Shown piece by piece: positions 50,163-58,659 of a stretch of DNA of 64,000 nt; position 1 is the stretch's first letter, and the number at the start of each line of letters is the position of its first letter. The notes below the pieces were generated by a model. The model was not told the DNA's origin. It was given only the letters and a program-made list of their open reading frames with translations, and made no database searches. The stretch is from RYN-230 sp963834515 (GTDB taxonomy: Bacteria > Actinomycetota > Actinomycetes > Streptosporangiales > Streptosporangiaceae): NCBI GenBank assembly GCA_963834515.1, contig CAWICB010000004.1, forward strand, positions 248,001 to 312,000. Direction: 5' to 3'. A program made the position numbers and the translations under genes.

Positions 50163-50995
50163 CCGCCAGCCTGCTCCCCGTACTTCGCCTCATATGCCTG
50201 CCGGGACCCGCACACGCTGGCTTTGGGGCAGGCGCACTTCCGGCCATCCCTGGTCAGCTTGACCACGACCTTGTCTCCCGGAACGCTGTGCCCGGTCACC
50301 ACGCCGGGCCCGTCGGGGGTATCCACCTGCTCGCCGATGGCCGGGGCCTCCTTGCGGAAGTCCTGGTAGAGCGGGTGCTCGTACTTCAGGCAGCACATCA
50401 GCCGGCCGCACGCGCCCGCGATCCGCAGCGGGTTGACCGGCAGGTCCTGGTCCTTGGCCATCCGTACCGACACCGGCTCGAAGTCCTTGAGGAACGTGGC
50501 GCAGCACAGATCACGCCCGCACGGCCCGATGCCGCCCTGCAGCCGGGCCTCGTCCCGCGGCCCGATCTGGCGCAGCTCGACCCGGCCATGCAGCCGGGCG
50601 GCCAGGTCACGGACCAGCGCGCGGAAGTCGACCCGGCCGGGCGCGCTGAAGTAGACCGTGAACACGCTGGGCGAATCCACGTAGTCCACGCCGATGACCT
50701 TCATCGGCAGGCCGTGCTCGCGGACGAGACGGCGCGCTGCCACCCGGGCCTCGGCCCGCCGGGACCGGTTCAGCTCGTCCCGGCCGAGCTGTTCCTCGGT
50801 GGCCAGCCCGGCACACACCGGCAGCCCGCCCACCTCGTCATCGACCCACTGCGGGGCCCAGATGCACTCGGCCACCTCGGGGCCGGCGTCCGTGGGCACG
50901 AGCACCTTGTCCCCGACCGCGGGCGTGTGCGGGCCGGGGTCCAGGTAGTAGAGCCGCCCGTAGCGCTCGAAGCTGACGGCCATCATCATGCCCAT
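50159..50995 (-). CDS. ricT: RicT/PSP1-domain protein
   Basis: A 278-residue cytosolic protein with the PSP1 C-terminal domain. Cysteine-rich signatures are GGIGPCGRDLCCATFL and ACGRLMCCLKYEH, then RKCACPKASVCG, which can hold an iron-sulfur cluster in the Bacillus homologue. In Bacillus, RicT acts with RicA and RicF in RNA processing; no partner is visible here. It usually follows holB in actinobacteria; here a ~4 kb block separates the two. ATG 50995 is one of several nearby Met codons. Confidence 0.9.
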   Translation of the reverse strand: MGMMMAVSFERYGRLYYLDPGPHTPAVGDKVLVPTDAGPEVAECIWAPQWVDDEVGGLPVCAGLATEEQLGRDELNRSRRAEARVAARRLVREHGLPMKVIGVDYVDSPSVFTVYFSAPGRVDFRALVRDLAARLHGRVELRQIGPRDEARLQGGIGPCGRDLCCATFLKDFEPVSVRMAKDQDLPVNPLRIAGACGRLMCCLKYEHPLYQDFRKEAPAIGEQVDTPDGPGVVTGHSVPGDKVVVKLTRDGRKCACPKASVCGSRQAYEAKYGEQAGG

Positions 50996-51117
50996 CGCCC
51001 CAGGTTACGGTGGGATCACAGCGAATGCTCCGTTACCCCAGCCAATACCTACGCATAACGCCCGCGCGTGCCCCATGACCTGCACGGCTGCGCGGCCCGA
51101 GCGGGCAACCTCGAAGT

Positions 51118-52422
51118 TCACCACACCTCATCAGCGTCCCGGCCGGCGGCCGGCGGCAGCGGCACCAGCCGCCCGCCGTGGATCCAGCCGCTGGCCCCGG
51201 CGCTGCAGTTGTCCCGCACGCACAACCCGATGTTGAGCAGGAAGTGCTGGCCCGAGGCGTCCTGGCCGAGGGCCAGGAAAGCAGGGACGGTACTGGCTCC
51301 CGCGGTACCATCCAGGCGGCGCTGGTAGACCACACTCAGCGGTTGCCCGGTGGCGGCCGAGAAGGTCGTCACGGTCAGATCCCGGGGGACCGTACTGCCT
51401 AGCCCGGGGTTACCGGCGACCCGGCCGTGCAGCACGACGGCGGTAATGGTCGCGCCATCCGGGCTGATCAGCGCCTGCGCCAGATAGGGGAACCGGGCTG
51501 ACTCCCGGAGCAGCAGGCGCCCGCTGCCCAGCCCGCCACCGGTCGCCGGATTGAGCGCCCGGACCTCGGCTGTCCGCAGCGGTCCCAGGCAGGTCTCGTG
51601 GAGCAGCACCGACCGGCACGCCTGTCCGAGGTAGACCAGCTGGCGGTTGTCGCTGGTCCAGGACAGGCTGTCCACCGTGAACAAATGGGGGCTGCTGTCT
51701 CCCGTGTACCGCCAGACGGTCCTGGCCCCCGTGGCGAGGCTGATGGCCAGGATGTAATCCGGGTGGGGCCGCGCGCAGACCGCCTGGCGGCCAGCGCACG
51801 TCTGCACTCGCGGGGTGAAGCTCATCGCCACGGCGATCCGCGACCCGTCTGGCGAGACAGACAGGGCGTCAGCCGCCCAATCGCGGTTCGCCAGTGCGCC
51901 GCCCGGAACGGCCGAGAACGCGGCCACCCGGCCCGCTGCCGTCAGCCGGAACTTGTAGAGCCGCTCACCCTGGTTTCCCCCGGGCGGGAAGGCGACTGCG
52001 AAGAACGTGCCGTTGTCATCCGCGGTAGTGAGGTTATAGCCCGTAGCGTTGCCCGGGGGGACGGGGACGGTGCTGGTCACCCGGCCGGTGGCGGTGGACC
52101 GCACCACCGGGCGGCCGCTGAGGCCAGTCTCTACGTAGTAGCGGGGGACGCCGGGGGGCAGCCCGGCCGCGGGTCCTGCGGACGGCCCGGAGAGGCGGCT
52201 GGCCAGCACGGCCAGCCCGATCACCAGGGCGACGCCCAGGGCGGCGGCGACTGGCGCCAGCCAGCCCGGCCAGCCCGCCCGGCGGGGCTGATCTGGCCGG
52301 CCCAGCCGGCGCTGGCCCCGCTCGCGGCGTTCGGGAGCGACGAGCGGGCGGAGCGATTCTTCCGGCACCGCGCGGGCCGCGGCCGCGAGCGCGTCGGCCA
52401 GCCTCTGCTCTGTCCTGGTCAC
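51118..52422 (-). CDS. Single-pass membrane protein with beta-propeller-like outer domain
   Basis: A 434-residue protein. A ~50-residue cytosolic N-terminus is followed by one membrane helix at about 53-77 (WLAPVAAALGVALVIGLAVL) and an extracellular region with WD/TolB-like blades (ADALSVSPDGSRIAVAM, DSLSWTSDNRQLVYLGQ, ALISPDGATITAVVL). It starts at GTG 52422 inside the sigma-factor stop codon (GTGA). This tight coupling to a SigE-type sigma gene suggests a role as its membrane partner, though no classical zinc anti-sigma motif is present. Confidence 0.8.
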   Translation of the reverse strand: MTRTEQRLADALAAAARAVPEESLRPLVAPERRERGQRRLGRPDQPRRAGWPGWLAPVAAALGVALVIGLAVLASRLSGPSAGPAAGLPPGVPRYYVETGLSGRPVVRSTATGRVTSTVPVPPGNATGYNLTTADDNGTFFAVAFPPGGNQGERLYKFRLTAAGRVAAFSAVPGGALANRDWAADALSVSPDGSRIAVAMSFTPRVQTCAGRQAVCARPHPDYILAISLATGARTVWRYTGDSSPHLFTVDSLSWTSDNRQLVYLGQACRSVLLHETCLGPLRTAEVRALNPATGGGLGSGRLLLRESARFPYLAQALISPDGATITAVVLHGRVAGNPGLGSTVPRDLTVTTFSAATGQPLSVVYQRRLDGTAGASTVPAFLALGQDASGQHFLLNIGLCVRDNCSAGASGWIHGGRLVPLPPAAGRDADEVW

Positions 52423-53028
52423 GATGACTCCCCGAGGTCGCGGGCCAGCGCGGCGAGCCCGCGCGCGGCGGTGGACTTGACCGTGCCTGGCCTGATCCCC
52501 AGCACCTGGGCGATCTCGGCTTCGGGCAGGCCCAGCCAGTACCGGAGCACCAGCACCTCACGGCGCCGGCGAGGCAGCCAGGCCCAGCGCGGCCAGCACC
52601 TGCCGGCGGTCTTCGGCCAGGATGACCTCGTGTTCCGCCGACTGCTGGGTGGCGTTCCGGCCGGGGAACTCGCCCGCGCGCCCGGCCCGGCGCGCGAGCG
52701 CCCTCCGGCGCAGTGTGCTGCGGCACCGGTTGAGCACGGCGGCGCGGACGTACGTGACGGCCCCGTCCCCGGCGGGCAGCAGATCCCGGACGCACAGCCG
52801 GGCGAACACGTCCTGCACGGCGTCCTCAGCCGACGGCCGGTCGCCCAGCAGCAGGATAGCCAGCCGGACCAGTTCGGCGTGGTGCGCCCGGAACACGGCG
52901 GTTACGCCGGGCGCCCCGGCCGGATCTCGCGCCGCGGCGGCTGCGGACCAGCTGGGATCCTGGCCGCGATCCGGAGCCCGCCCGGCCCCGGAGAGTGGGT
53001 AGCTCATATCTCTTGCACGCCCGGCCAC
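52419..53028 (-). pseudogene. SigE-family ECF sigma factor, single-base frameshift
   Basis: The first frame (start GTG 53028 or ATG 53007) encodes region 2: FRAHHAELVRLAILLLGDRP, SAEDAVQDVFARL, then linker. It ends early at 52558 with AALGLAASPAP. From about 52575 a second frame supplies region 4: RRRREVLVLRYWLGLPEAEI, AQVLGIRPGTVKSTAARG, LAALARDLGESS and a stop at 52419. One extra base in GGGCCTGG explains the break. It may be a true mutation or a sequencing error, since the downstream coupled gene is intact. Confidence 0.8.
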
Positions 53029-53160
53029 CGCATTGGTTGCTCGCCGTCGCCCACCATCTTGCCCGCGGGCCGCCGGAATGGCTAACCCTACATATGTCGG
53101 TTAGCCATTCGCCGGTCGCAGGGGAACGGCCAGCTCGGCGCGGTGCCGTGAGGTGGTGCG

Positions 53161-53667
53161 TCAGGCGATGGGCGAGCCGGCCGGGAGCACGGCCGCGAGC
53201 ACCCGGCGGTGCGTCGGCACCGCCTCGGCGTGCCGCTGCTGGCCGGCCGCGGTGAGCGTGACGTAGATGCCGCGCCGGTCCTCACCGCACAGGCACCGCT
53301 CGACCAGGCCGTGCTTCTCCAGCCGGTCGATCAGCCGGGACAGCGCGCTCTGGCTCAGATGCACGGCACCGGCCAGTTCCTGGGCCCGGAAGTTACGCTC
53401 CGGGCGTTCGGCCAGCCGGTCCAGCACCTCGAACTCGCTCACCCCGAGCCCGTGCTGCTGGCCCAGCTCGTGCTCGAGGGCGGCCCACGCCGCCGCGTGC
53501 CTGGCGGCCAGCGACCGCCAGGCGATCACTACCGGCTCACCGGACGGCCCGGTCGGCCCGGACACGGTGCTGCCCGTGGCGCTGGCTGGCTCCTCGGCGC
53601 ACACCGGCACGGCCGCCAGGGCGCCGGCCGCGTCGCGCCGGTCCAGGCCGGGCTCGGTCCCGCTCAC
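53161..53667 (-). CDS. MarR-family regulator
   Basis: A 168-residue winged-helix regulator: GLGVSEFEVLDRLAERPERN, then HLSQSALSRLIDRLEKHGL and GEDRRGIYVTLTAAGQQRH, the normal MarR core. The N-terminal ~45 residues are variable and may be mis-started. It probably binds the palindromic array just upstream of its gene. No target gene is adjacent and divergent except small doubtful frames, so autoregulation is the clearest inference. Confidence 0.9.
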   Translation of the reverse strand: MSGTEPGLDRRDAAGALAAVPVCAEEPASATGSTVSGPTGPSGEPVVIAWRSLAARHAAAWAALEHELGQQHGLGVSEFEVLDRLAERPERNFRAQELAGAVHLSQSALSRLIDRLEKHGLVERCLCGEDRRGIYVTLTAAGQQRHAEAVPTHRRVLAAVLPAGSPIA

Positions 53668-53693
53668 GGGCGCAGCTTAGCGCGTCACTCAGT

Positions 53694-53726
53694 TAGATGC
53701 AACTACATTAATTGCACTTGCATCTA
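53694..53726. promoter_or_regulatory. MarR operator array
   Basis: Arms TAGATGCAA and TTGCATCTA flank an internal ATTGCA half-site, giving overlapping inverted repeats. A further TGCAT block follows at about 53736. The array lies 27 bp upstream of the MarR gene and is unusually AT-rich for the window. Recognition by the MarR protein is inferred. Confidence 0.6.
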
Positions 53727-53848
53727 GTGCATCTGCATGCATAATCTCTACGTCCATGGAGTCATCAAGCCGCACTGAGGCTTCCCGCCTCCCGTCCGTC
53801 CAGCTAGCGGCAGCACCGGCCCACGCTGCCGCGGCCCAGCACTGGCGG

Positions 53849-53920
53849 CCCGGTACCCGTCCCCGGCCCGGTACCCGTCTCCGACCCGGTACCCGTCCCC
53901 GACCCGGTACCGGTCCCGGT
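53849..53920. repeat. Four tandem 18-bp repeats
   Basis: Units of CCCGGTACCCGTCCCCGG, four copies with few changes, each containing GGTACC. They could be read as protein repeats (RYRVGDG on the minus strand), but the flanking frame ends inside the nearby palindrome, so a coding role is doubtful. Confidence 0.75.
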
Positions 53921-53958
53921 GGAAGACTGCGCCGACGCCTGATCCGCCGTATCCCATC

Positions 53959-54004
53959 AGCGCGGTGCATTTGTGGTCACGCGTGACCACAAATGCACCG
54001 CGCT
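53959..54004. repeat. 46-bp perfect palindrome, left copy
   Basis: Two 23-base arms meet without a loop at ACGCGT (53979-53984). The core includes GCATTTGTGGTCACGCGT. It is identical to 55019-55064. Its right flank AACGG is matched as CCGTT on the left flank of the other copy, and its left flank ATC as GAT on the other's right, so the two copies are inverted relative to each other. They enclose one gene. Confidence 0.9.
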
Positions 54005-54052
54005 AACGGTTCGAAGGGGCGATGTGTCGGACGCTGGCTGCACGCTTGACCC

Positions 54053-55006
54053 ATGCCGCGAGAACTGCCGGACGACTGCCTCGACCTGATGTACGACCAA
54101 TCCGGCGTGATCAGCCGAACGCAGGCCCTGAGTTCCGGAGTGAGCCCAGCCACGGTGCGGGCACGAGTGCGCGCCGGGCACTGGCAGCGGCTCCAGCGGG
54201 GCGTCTACGCCACGTTCACCGGAGAACCGGGCCGGGAGGCCCAGCTCTGGGGTGCGCTACGCAGAGCCGGGCCCGATGCCGTGCTCAGTCACTACACCGC
54301 CGCCGAACAGTGGCGGCTCACCACTCCGCACACGGCCGCCATCCACGTCACGGTGCCCAGGCAGCAGCATGTGCGCGCGATCCGGGGCGTCGTGGTGCAC
54401 CGGTCCAGCCGGGTGGCAGAAGCACTGCATTTCGGCTCGTTACCGCCGCGCACCCGGATCGACGAGACCACGCTCGACCTCACCCAGGTCAGCAGAACGC
54501 TCGACGACGCGCTGGCCTGGCTGGCCCAGGCCTGCGGGGCCCGGCTCACCACGGCGGCCCTGCTGCGCGCGGCCATGGCCCGCCGGGCCCGGGTGCGCTG
54601 GCGGCCAGAGCTGGCCGTCGCACTGGATGACATCGGCGACGGAGCCCACTCCATCCTGGAGCTGCGCTACATCCGGCAGGTGGAGCGGCCGCATCGGCTG
54701 CCGCACGCCGAGCGCCAGGCACGGGCGATCGGCGGGGGGCGGACCAGGTACCGCGATGCCCTGTACGCGGACTTCGGCGTGGTGGTGGAGGCCGATGGCC
54801 GTGTCGCGCACCCGCTCGAAGAACGCTGGCAGGACCACCACCGGGACAACGCCGCCGCGGTCAACGGCCTGGTCACGCTGCGGTACAGCTGGATCGACGT
54901 GTCTCAGCGCCCGTGCGTGGTCGCCGCCGAGGTCGCCGCGGCCCTGCAGCGGCGCGGCTGGCGCGGGGTGCCGCACCCCTGCTGCCCCACGTGTCCCATC
55001 CGTTGA
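54053..55006 (+). CDS. AbiEi-type HTH protein fused to DUF559-like endonuclease domain
   Basis: A 317-residue protein. The N-terminal AbiEi_4-like winged helix contains QSGVISRTQALSSGVSPATV and WQRLQRGVYATFTG. The middle domain has LSHYTAAEQWRL and GVVVHRSSR. The C-terminal PD-(D/E)xK-like region YADFGVVVEADGRVAHPLEE with HHRDNAAAVNGLVTLRYSWI is the DUF559/Vsr-like fold. No AbiEii toxin gene is beside it. Such solitary genes are frequent in actinobacteria and are annotated as type IV antitoxins, though the nuclease part suggests another role. Identical palindromes lie 48 bp before and 12 bp after it. Confidence 0.85.
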   Translation: MPRELPDDCLDLMYDQSGVISRTQALSSGVSPATVRARVRAGHWQRLQRGVYATFTGEPGREAQLWGALRRAGPDAVLSHYTAAEQWRLTTPHTAAIHVTVPRQQHVRAIRGVVVHRSSRVAEALHFGSLPPRTRIDETTLDLTQVSRTLDDALAWLAQACGARLTTAALLRAAMARRARVRWRPELAVALDDIGDGAHSILELRYIRQVERPHRLPHAERQARAIGGGRTRYRDALYADFGVVVEADGRVAHPLEERWQDHHRDNAAAVNGLVTLRYSWIDVSQRPCVVAAEVAAALQRRGWRGVPHPCCPTCPIR

Positions 55007-55018
55007 TGCCCATCCGTT

Positions 55019-55064
55019 AGCGCGGTGCATTTGTGGTCACGCGTGACCACAAATGCACCGCGCT
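55019..55064. repeat. 46-bp perfect palindrome, right copy
   Basis: Identical in all 46 bases to 53959-54004 and inverted relative to it by its flanks. It begins 12 bp after the AbiEi/DUF559 stop codon and lies 55 bp before the end of the convergent holB gene, so it could also serve as a two-way terminator. There is no T-run. Confidence 0.9.
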
Positions 55065-55119
55065 GATCGGGGCGTCCGGGGTCAGCCGGGGCGTCCGGGG
55101 TCAGCCGGGGCGTCCTGGG

Positions 55120-56304
55120 TCAGCCGGCCAGCAGGGCCAGCGCCATCTCCTCGACGGCCAGCAGGGGGGCCACGTTGAGCTCGAGCCGTTCCCGGCAGGT
55201 CATGATGGCCTCGATCCGGCGCACGGTGGATTCCGGGCGGCCCGCGGCGGCCAGCTGGCGCAGCTCGTCTTCGTAGCCCGCGCTGGCCAGGTCCAGGTCG
55301 GCGTCGGCGCCCAGCTGCACGACCAGGACGTCGCGGTAGAACGCGGCCAGGTCGAGCAGCGCGCGGTCCAGCGCGTCCCGCTTCAGCCGGGTGGCCCGGG
55401 ACTTCTGCCGGGCCTCCAGATCGGACAGCGCGCCGGCCGCGCCGCGGACCGCCTTGGCCACGCCCTTGCCGGTGGACCCTTCGCCGAACGCCTTGCGCAG
55501 CGCTGCGCGCTCCGGCTCGTTCAGCTCCTCGGTGACCGCGGCCGCTTCCTGCTCGGCCGCCTTGACCAGGCCGGCCGCCGCGGTCAGCGCGGCGCCCAGG
55601 CTGACCACCCGGGCCGGCACGCGGAGCACGTCGGCCCGCCGCTGCGCGGCGTCCGGGTCGGTGGCCAGCCGCCGGGCCCGGCCCACGTGGCCCTGCGCGG
55701 CCCGGGCCGCGGCCAGCGCCCGCGCGGGGTCCACGCCGTCCCGGCGGGTCAGCACTTCGGCCACGGCCGCGGCCGGCGGGGTGCGCAGCGTGACCAGGCG
55801 GCACCGGGACCGGATCGTGGTGACGAGTTCTTCCGCAGACGGCGCGCAGAGCAGCCAGACCGTCCGCGGTGACGGCTCCTCGATCGCCTTGAGCAGCGCG
55901 TTGGCGGCCTGCTCGGTGGCCCGGTCGGCGCCGGTGAACAGCACCACCTGCCAGCGCCCGCCGGACGGCGCCCCGGCCGCGCGGAGGACCAGGTCCCGGG
56001 TCTGCTTCACCCCGTAGGACAGGCCGTCCGGCTTGACCAGCATCAGGTCGGGATGGGTGCCGGCCCGCACCTGGTGGCAGCTCGGGCAGTGCCCGCAGCC
56101 CTGGTCCGGGCAGAGCAGCGCGGCGGCGAAGGCCTGCGCGGCCACCGACCGGCCGGACCCGGGCGGCCCGGTGAACAGCCAGGCGTGCGTCATGCCCAGC
56201 GCACTCTCGCCGCGGAGCAGCGCGGCGCCCGCGGCCGCGGCGCGGGTCAGCTGGTTGACCACCCGCTCCTGGCCGACCAGGTCATCGAAGACCGGTGCGG
56301 GCAT
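55120..56304 (-). CDS. holB: DNA polymerase III delta' subunit
   Basis: A 394-residue clamp-loader subunit. It has MPAPVFDDLVGQERVVNQL at the start, Walker A-like GPPGSGRSVAAQ, a zinc module with four cysteines CPDQGCGHCPSC, the LLKAIEEPSPRTVWLL block and the IRSRCRL arginine-finger region. ATG 56304 begins the conserved sequence; a long frame beyond it is the shadow of tmk. It lies just after tmk with 5 bp between, the usual actinobacterial order topA-tmk-holB. Confidence 0.92.
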   Translation of the reverse strand: MPAPVFDDLVGQERVVNQLTRAAAAGAALLRGESALGMTHAWLFTGPPGSGRSVAAQAFAAALLCPDQGCGHCPSCHQVRAGTHPDLMLVKPDGLSYGVKQTRDLVLRAAGAPSGGRWQVVLFTGADRATEQAANALLKAIEEPSPRTVWLLCAPSAEELVTTIRSRCRLVTLRTPPAAAVAEVLTRRDGVDPARALAAARAAQGHVGRARRLATDPDAAQRRADVLRVPARVVSLGAALTAAAGLVKAAEQEAAAVTEELNEPERAALRKAFGEGSTGKGVAKAVRGAAGALSDLEARQKSRATRLKRDALDRALLDLAAFYRDVLVVQLGADADLDLASAGYEDELRQLAAAGRPESTVRRIEAIMTCRERLELNVAPLLAVEEMALALLAG

Positions 56305-56309
56305 CGGGG

Positions 56310-58448
56310 TCAGTCCACGATGGCCGGGATGCTGCCAGTGTTCGCTTCGGCCATCGGCGGCACCGGATCGGGCAGCATGTCGCGGATCCGGTCCTGGATC
56401 TCCCGGCTCAGCTCGGCCGGCGGCCGGGACGCGTCCAGCACCAGGTAACGCCCGGGGTCGGCCCGGGCCAGGCTGAGGAAGCCCGCGCGGACCCGCTCGT
56501 GGAAGTCGAGCGGCTCGGCCTCCAGCCGGTCCGCGGACCGGGCCCGGCGGCCCAGCCCGGCGGCGGGCGGCATGTCCAGCAGGATGGTCAGGTCGGGCAC
56601 CAGGCCGCCGGTGGCCCACCGGTTCAGCGTGGCCACTTCGGAAACGGGCAGGTTGCGCCCCGCCCCCTGATAGGCCAGCGACGAGTCCACGTACCGGTCG
56701 GTCACCACCACGGTCCCGCGCTCCAGCGCCGGGCAGATCACGGTGGCCACGTGCTCGGCCCGGTCGGCCGCATAGAGCAGCGTCTCGGCCCGGGCGGACA
56801 GGCCCGCGTGCGCGGTGTCCAGCAGCACGGCGCGCAGCCGCATACCGATCTTGGTCGCCCCGGGCTCCCGCGTGGTGACCACGTCGTAGCCCTGGTCGCG
56901 GAGCCAGATGGCGAGCAGCCGGGCCTGGGTGGTCTTGCCTGCGCCCTCGCCGCCTTCGAACGCGATGAACACGCCGCGGCGCACCGCGGGCGGCTCCGGC
57001 CCGTGGCCGTTGCCGTTGACGTGACCGGGCACCGGCTGGAAGTCCTCGCCGCGCACCACGGACATCAGGTCCTCGCGGAGCGGGACGCCCCGGCGGTCGT
57101 CCATATGCCGGTAGGACAGCCAGCCCACCCACAGCGCTACGGCCGCGGCCAGCAGCATGACCAGGTTGTAGCCGATGCCCTGATAGCTCACGTGGCCGAC
57201 ATGCAGGTTCCCGGTGCCGGACGCGCCGCGGACCAGCGCGGTGAACCCGGCCGCCGCGAACGGGGCCACCGCGATGACCGCGAACAGGACGACCCGGATG
57301 GCGGAGTAGAGGAACGCGAACGTCCGGCCGCGGGTGTCGTCGTCCACCTCGCGGCCCACGATCGTGTACCCGGTCACGTAGGCCACGCCGGCACACGCGC
57401 CGAGCAGCACGACCAGCACCACGACCACGACCAGGTTGGGGATCAGCGCGATGAGCGCCAGCGGGATGGCCGAGGCGGCGATGCTCAGCCCGAACAGCCG
57501 CCGCCGGCTGAAGCCGCGCAGGATGCGCAGGCCCAGGAACATGCCGCCGGCCAGCCCGACGAAGATCGCGGCGAACACAACGCCCCAGCCCGCATCGCCG
57601 CCGTGCAGCGTGTGCTCGATGTACGGCTGGCCCAGCCCGACCACCACACCGCCGGCCGCGAACGCGCCCACCATGCCGATGACCAGCCCGCGGACCACCT
57701 CGGTCCGGCCGATGAACTTCCAGCCCTCCCAGATCGTCTTGGCCACCGAGGGCGCCGAGATGTGCGCGCTGAACTGCCGCTTGGGGATCTCCCGGAGCGC
57801 GTAGATGGTCAGCGCGGAGACCACGAACGTGACCGCGTTGAAGTACAGCGCCAGGTTCACCGGGTTGGTCGTGAAGTAGTGCGAGATATTGCCGAGCGCC
57901 CGGCTGACCAGCGACAGCAGGGTGAACACCAGCCCGGCGATGGGCGCCGTGCCGAACGTGGTGAACAGGCTGTACTGGTTGGCCTCTTCCAGCTTGTCCG
58001 GCGGCACCAGGTTCGGGATCGACGCGTCCTTGGCCGGCGTCCAGAACAGCGACACGCAGGACGCTGCGAACTGCACGAGGTAGACCCAGGTCAGCGCGTT
58101 GACGAAGTGCAGCGACAGGTCGAGCGGGATGGACAGGTACAAGACGGCGCGCAGCACGTCGCCGATGATCATGTTCAGCCGCCGGTCCATCCGGTCCGCG
58201 AACGCGCCGGCCAGCGGGCCGAGCACCAGGGCCGGCAGCAGCGACGACAGCCAGACCCCGCCCACCGCGCTGTACTGGGCCGCGGCTCCGGGCCCGGCCA
58301 GTGCGGACGCCAGCGCGGCCAGCGCGACCAGGCTCAGCCAATCCCCCAGGCTGGACAGCGACGTGGCAATCCACAGCCGGCGGAACGGCCGGATGGACAG
58401 CACGCTGTCGTGGCTGCGCCCAGCGCGGGAAGGGGATCGGAAGTTCAC
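56310..58448 (-). CDS. tmk: MFS transporter-like membrane domain fused to thymidylate kinase
   Basis: A 712-residue fusion. Residues ~15-490 form a 12-helix MFS-type membrane domain (RPFRRLWIATSLSSLGDWLS, DRMDRRLNMIIGDVLRAV). Residues ~505-712 form dTMP kinase with P-loop FEGGEGAGKTTQ, TREPGATKIGMRLR, DRYVDSSLAYQG and a lid with RRARSADRLEAEPLDFHERV. It makes dTDP for DNA synthesis. This fusion is characteristic of several actinobacterial lineages; the role of the membrane part is not known. Start GTG 58448 begins the conserved VNFRSPSR; the longer frame upstream is unlikely. Confidence 0.9.
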   Translation of the reverse strand: MNFRSPSRAGRSHDSVLSIRPFRRLWIATSLSSLGDWLSLVALAALASALAGPGAAAQYSAVGGVWLSSLLPALVLGPLAGAFADRMDRRLNMIIGDVLRAVLYLSIPLDLSLHFVNALTWVYLVQFAASCVSLFWTPAKDASIPNLVPPDKLEEANQYSLFTTFGTAPIAGLVFTLLSLVSRALGNISHYFTTNPVNLALYFNAVTFVVSALTIYALREIPKRQFSAHISAPSVAKTIWEGWKFIGRTEVVRGLVIGMVGAFAAGGVVVGLGQPYIEHTLHGGDAGWGVVFAAIFVGLAGGMFLGLRILRGFSRRRLFGLSIAASAIPLALIALIPNLVVVVVLVVLLGACAGVAYVTGYTIVGREVDDDTRGRTFAFLYSAIRVVLFAVIAVAPFAAAGFTALVRGASGTGNLHVGHVSYQGIGYNLVMLLAAAVALWVGWLSYRHMDDRRGVPLREDLMSVVRGEDFQPVPGHVNGNGHGPEPPAVRRGVFIAFEGGEGAGKTTQARLLAIWLRDQGYDVVTTREPGATKIGMRLRAVLLDTAHAGLSARAETLLYAADRAEHVATVICPALERGTVVVTDRYVDSSLAYQGAGRNLPVSEVATLNRWATGGLVPDLTILLDMPPAAGLGRRARSADRLEAEPLDFHERVRAGFLSLARADPGRYLVLDASRPPAELSREIQDRIRDMLPDPVPPMAEANTGSIPAIVD

Positions 58449-58659
58449 GGGGTCAGAGTACCGATAGAGGTGCCTGCCGCGTGGGCGGCAAGCTCGCGAA
58501 ATGTCCCCATCTCTGGCCAGGTGAGGCACGCCGGAGGCGCGTTCCCGCCGGGCCAGCAATGGCGGGGAGCCAGGGTGGCCGTCCCCCCGGGCCAGTACGG
58601 TTGGGCCCGGTACTCCCGATCTTAAGCCCAGGCCACCGCTCAAGATCCACGTGACACGC

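Noticed and set aside
53849..53920. Possible CRISPR array
   Set aside because: The 18-bp units are directly adjacent with no spacers, and no cas gene is near.
55120..58374. Single 1,084-residue ORF covering holB and the tmk region
   Set aside because: Only the part from 56304 down is HolB; the N-terminal 690 residues are a shadow frame of the MFS-tmk gene.
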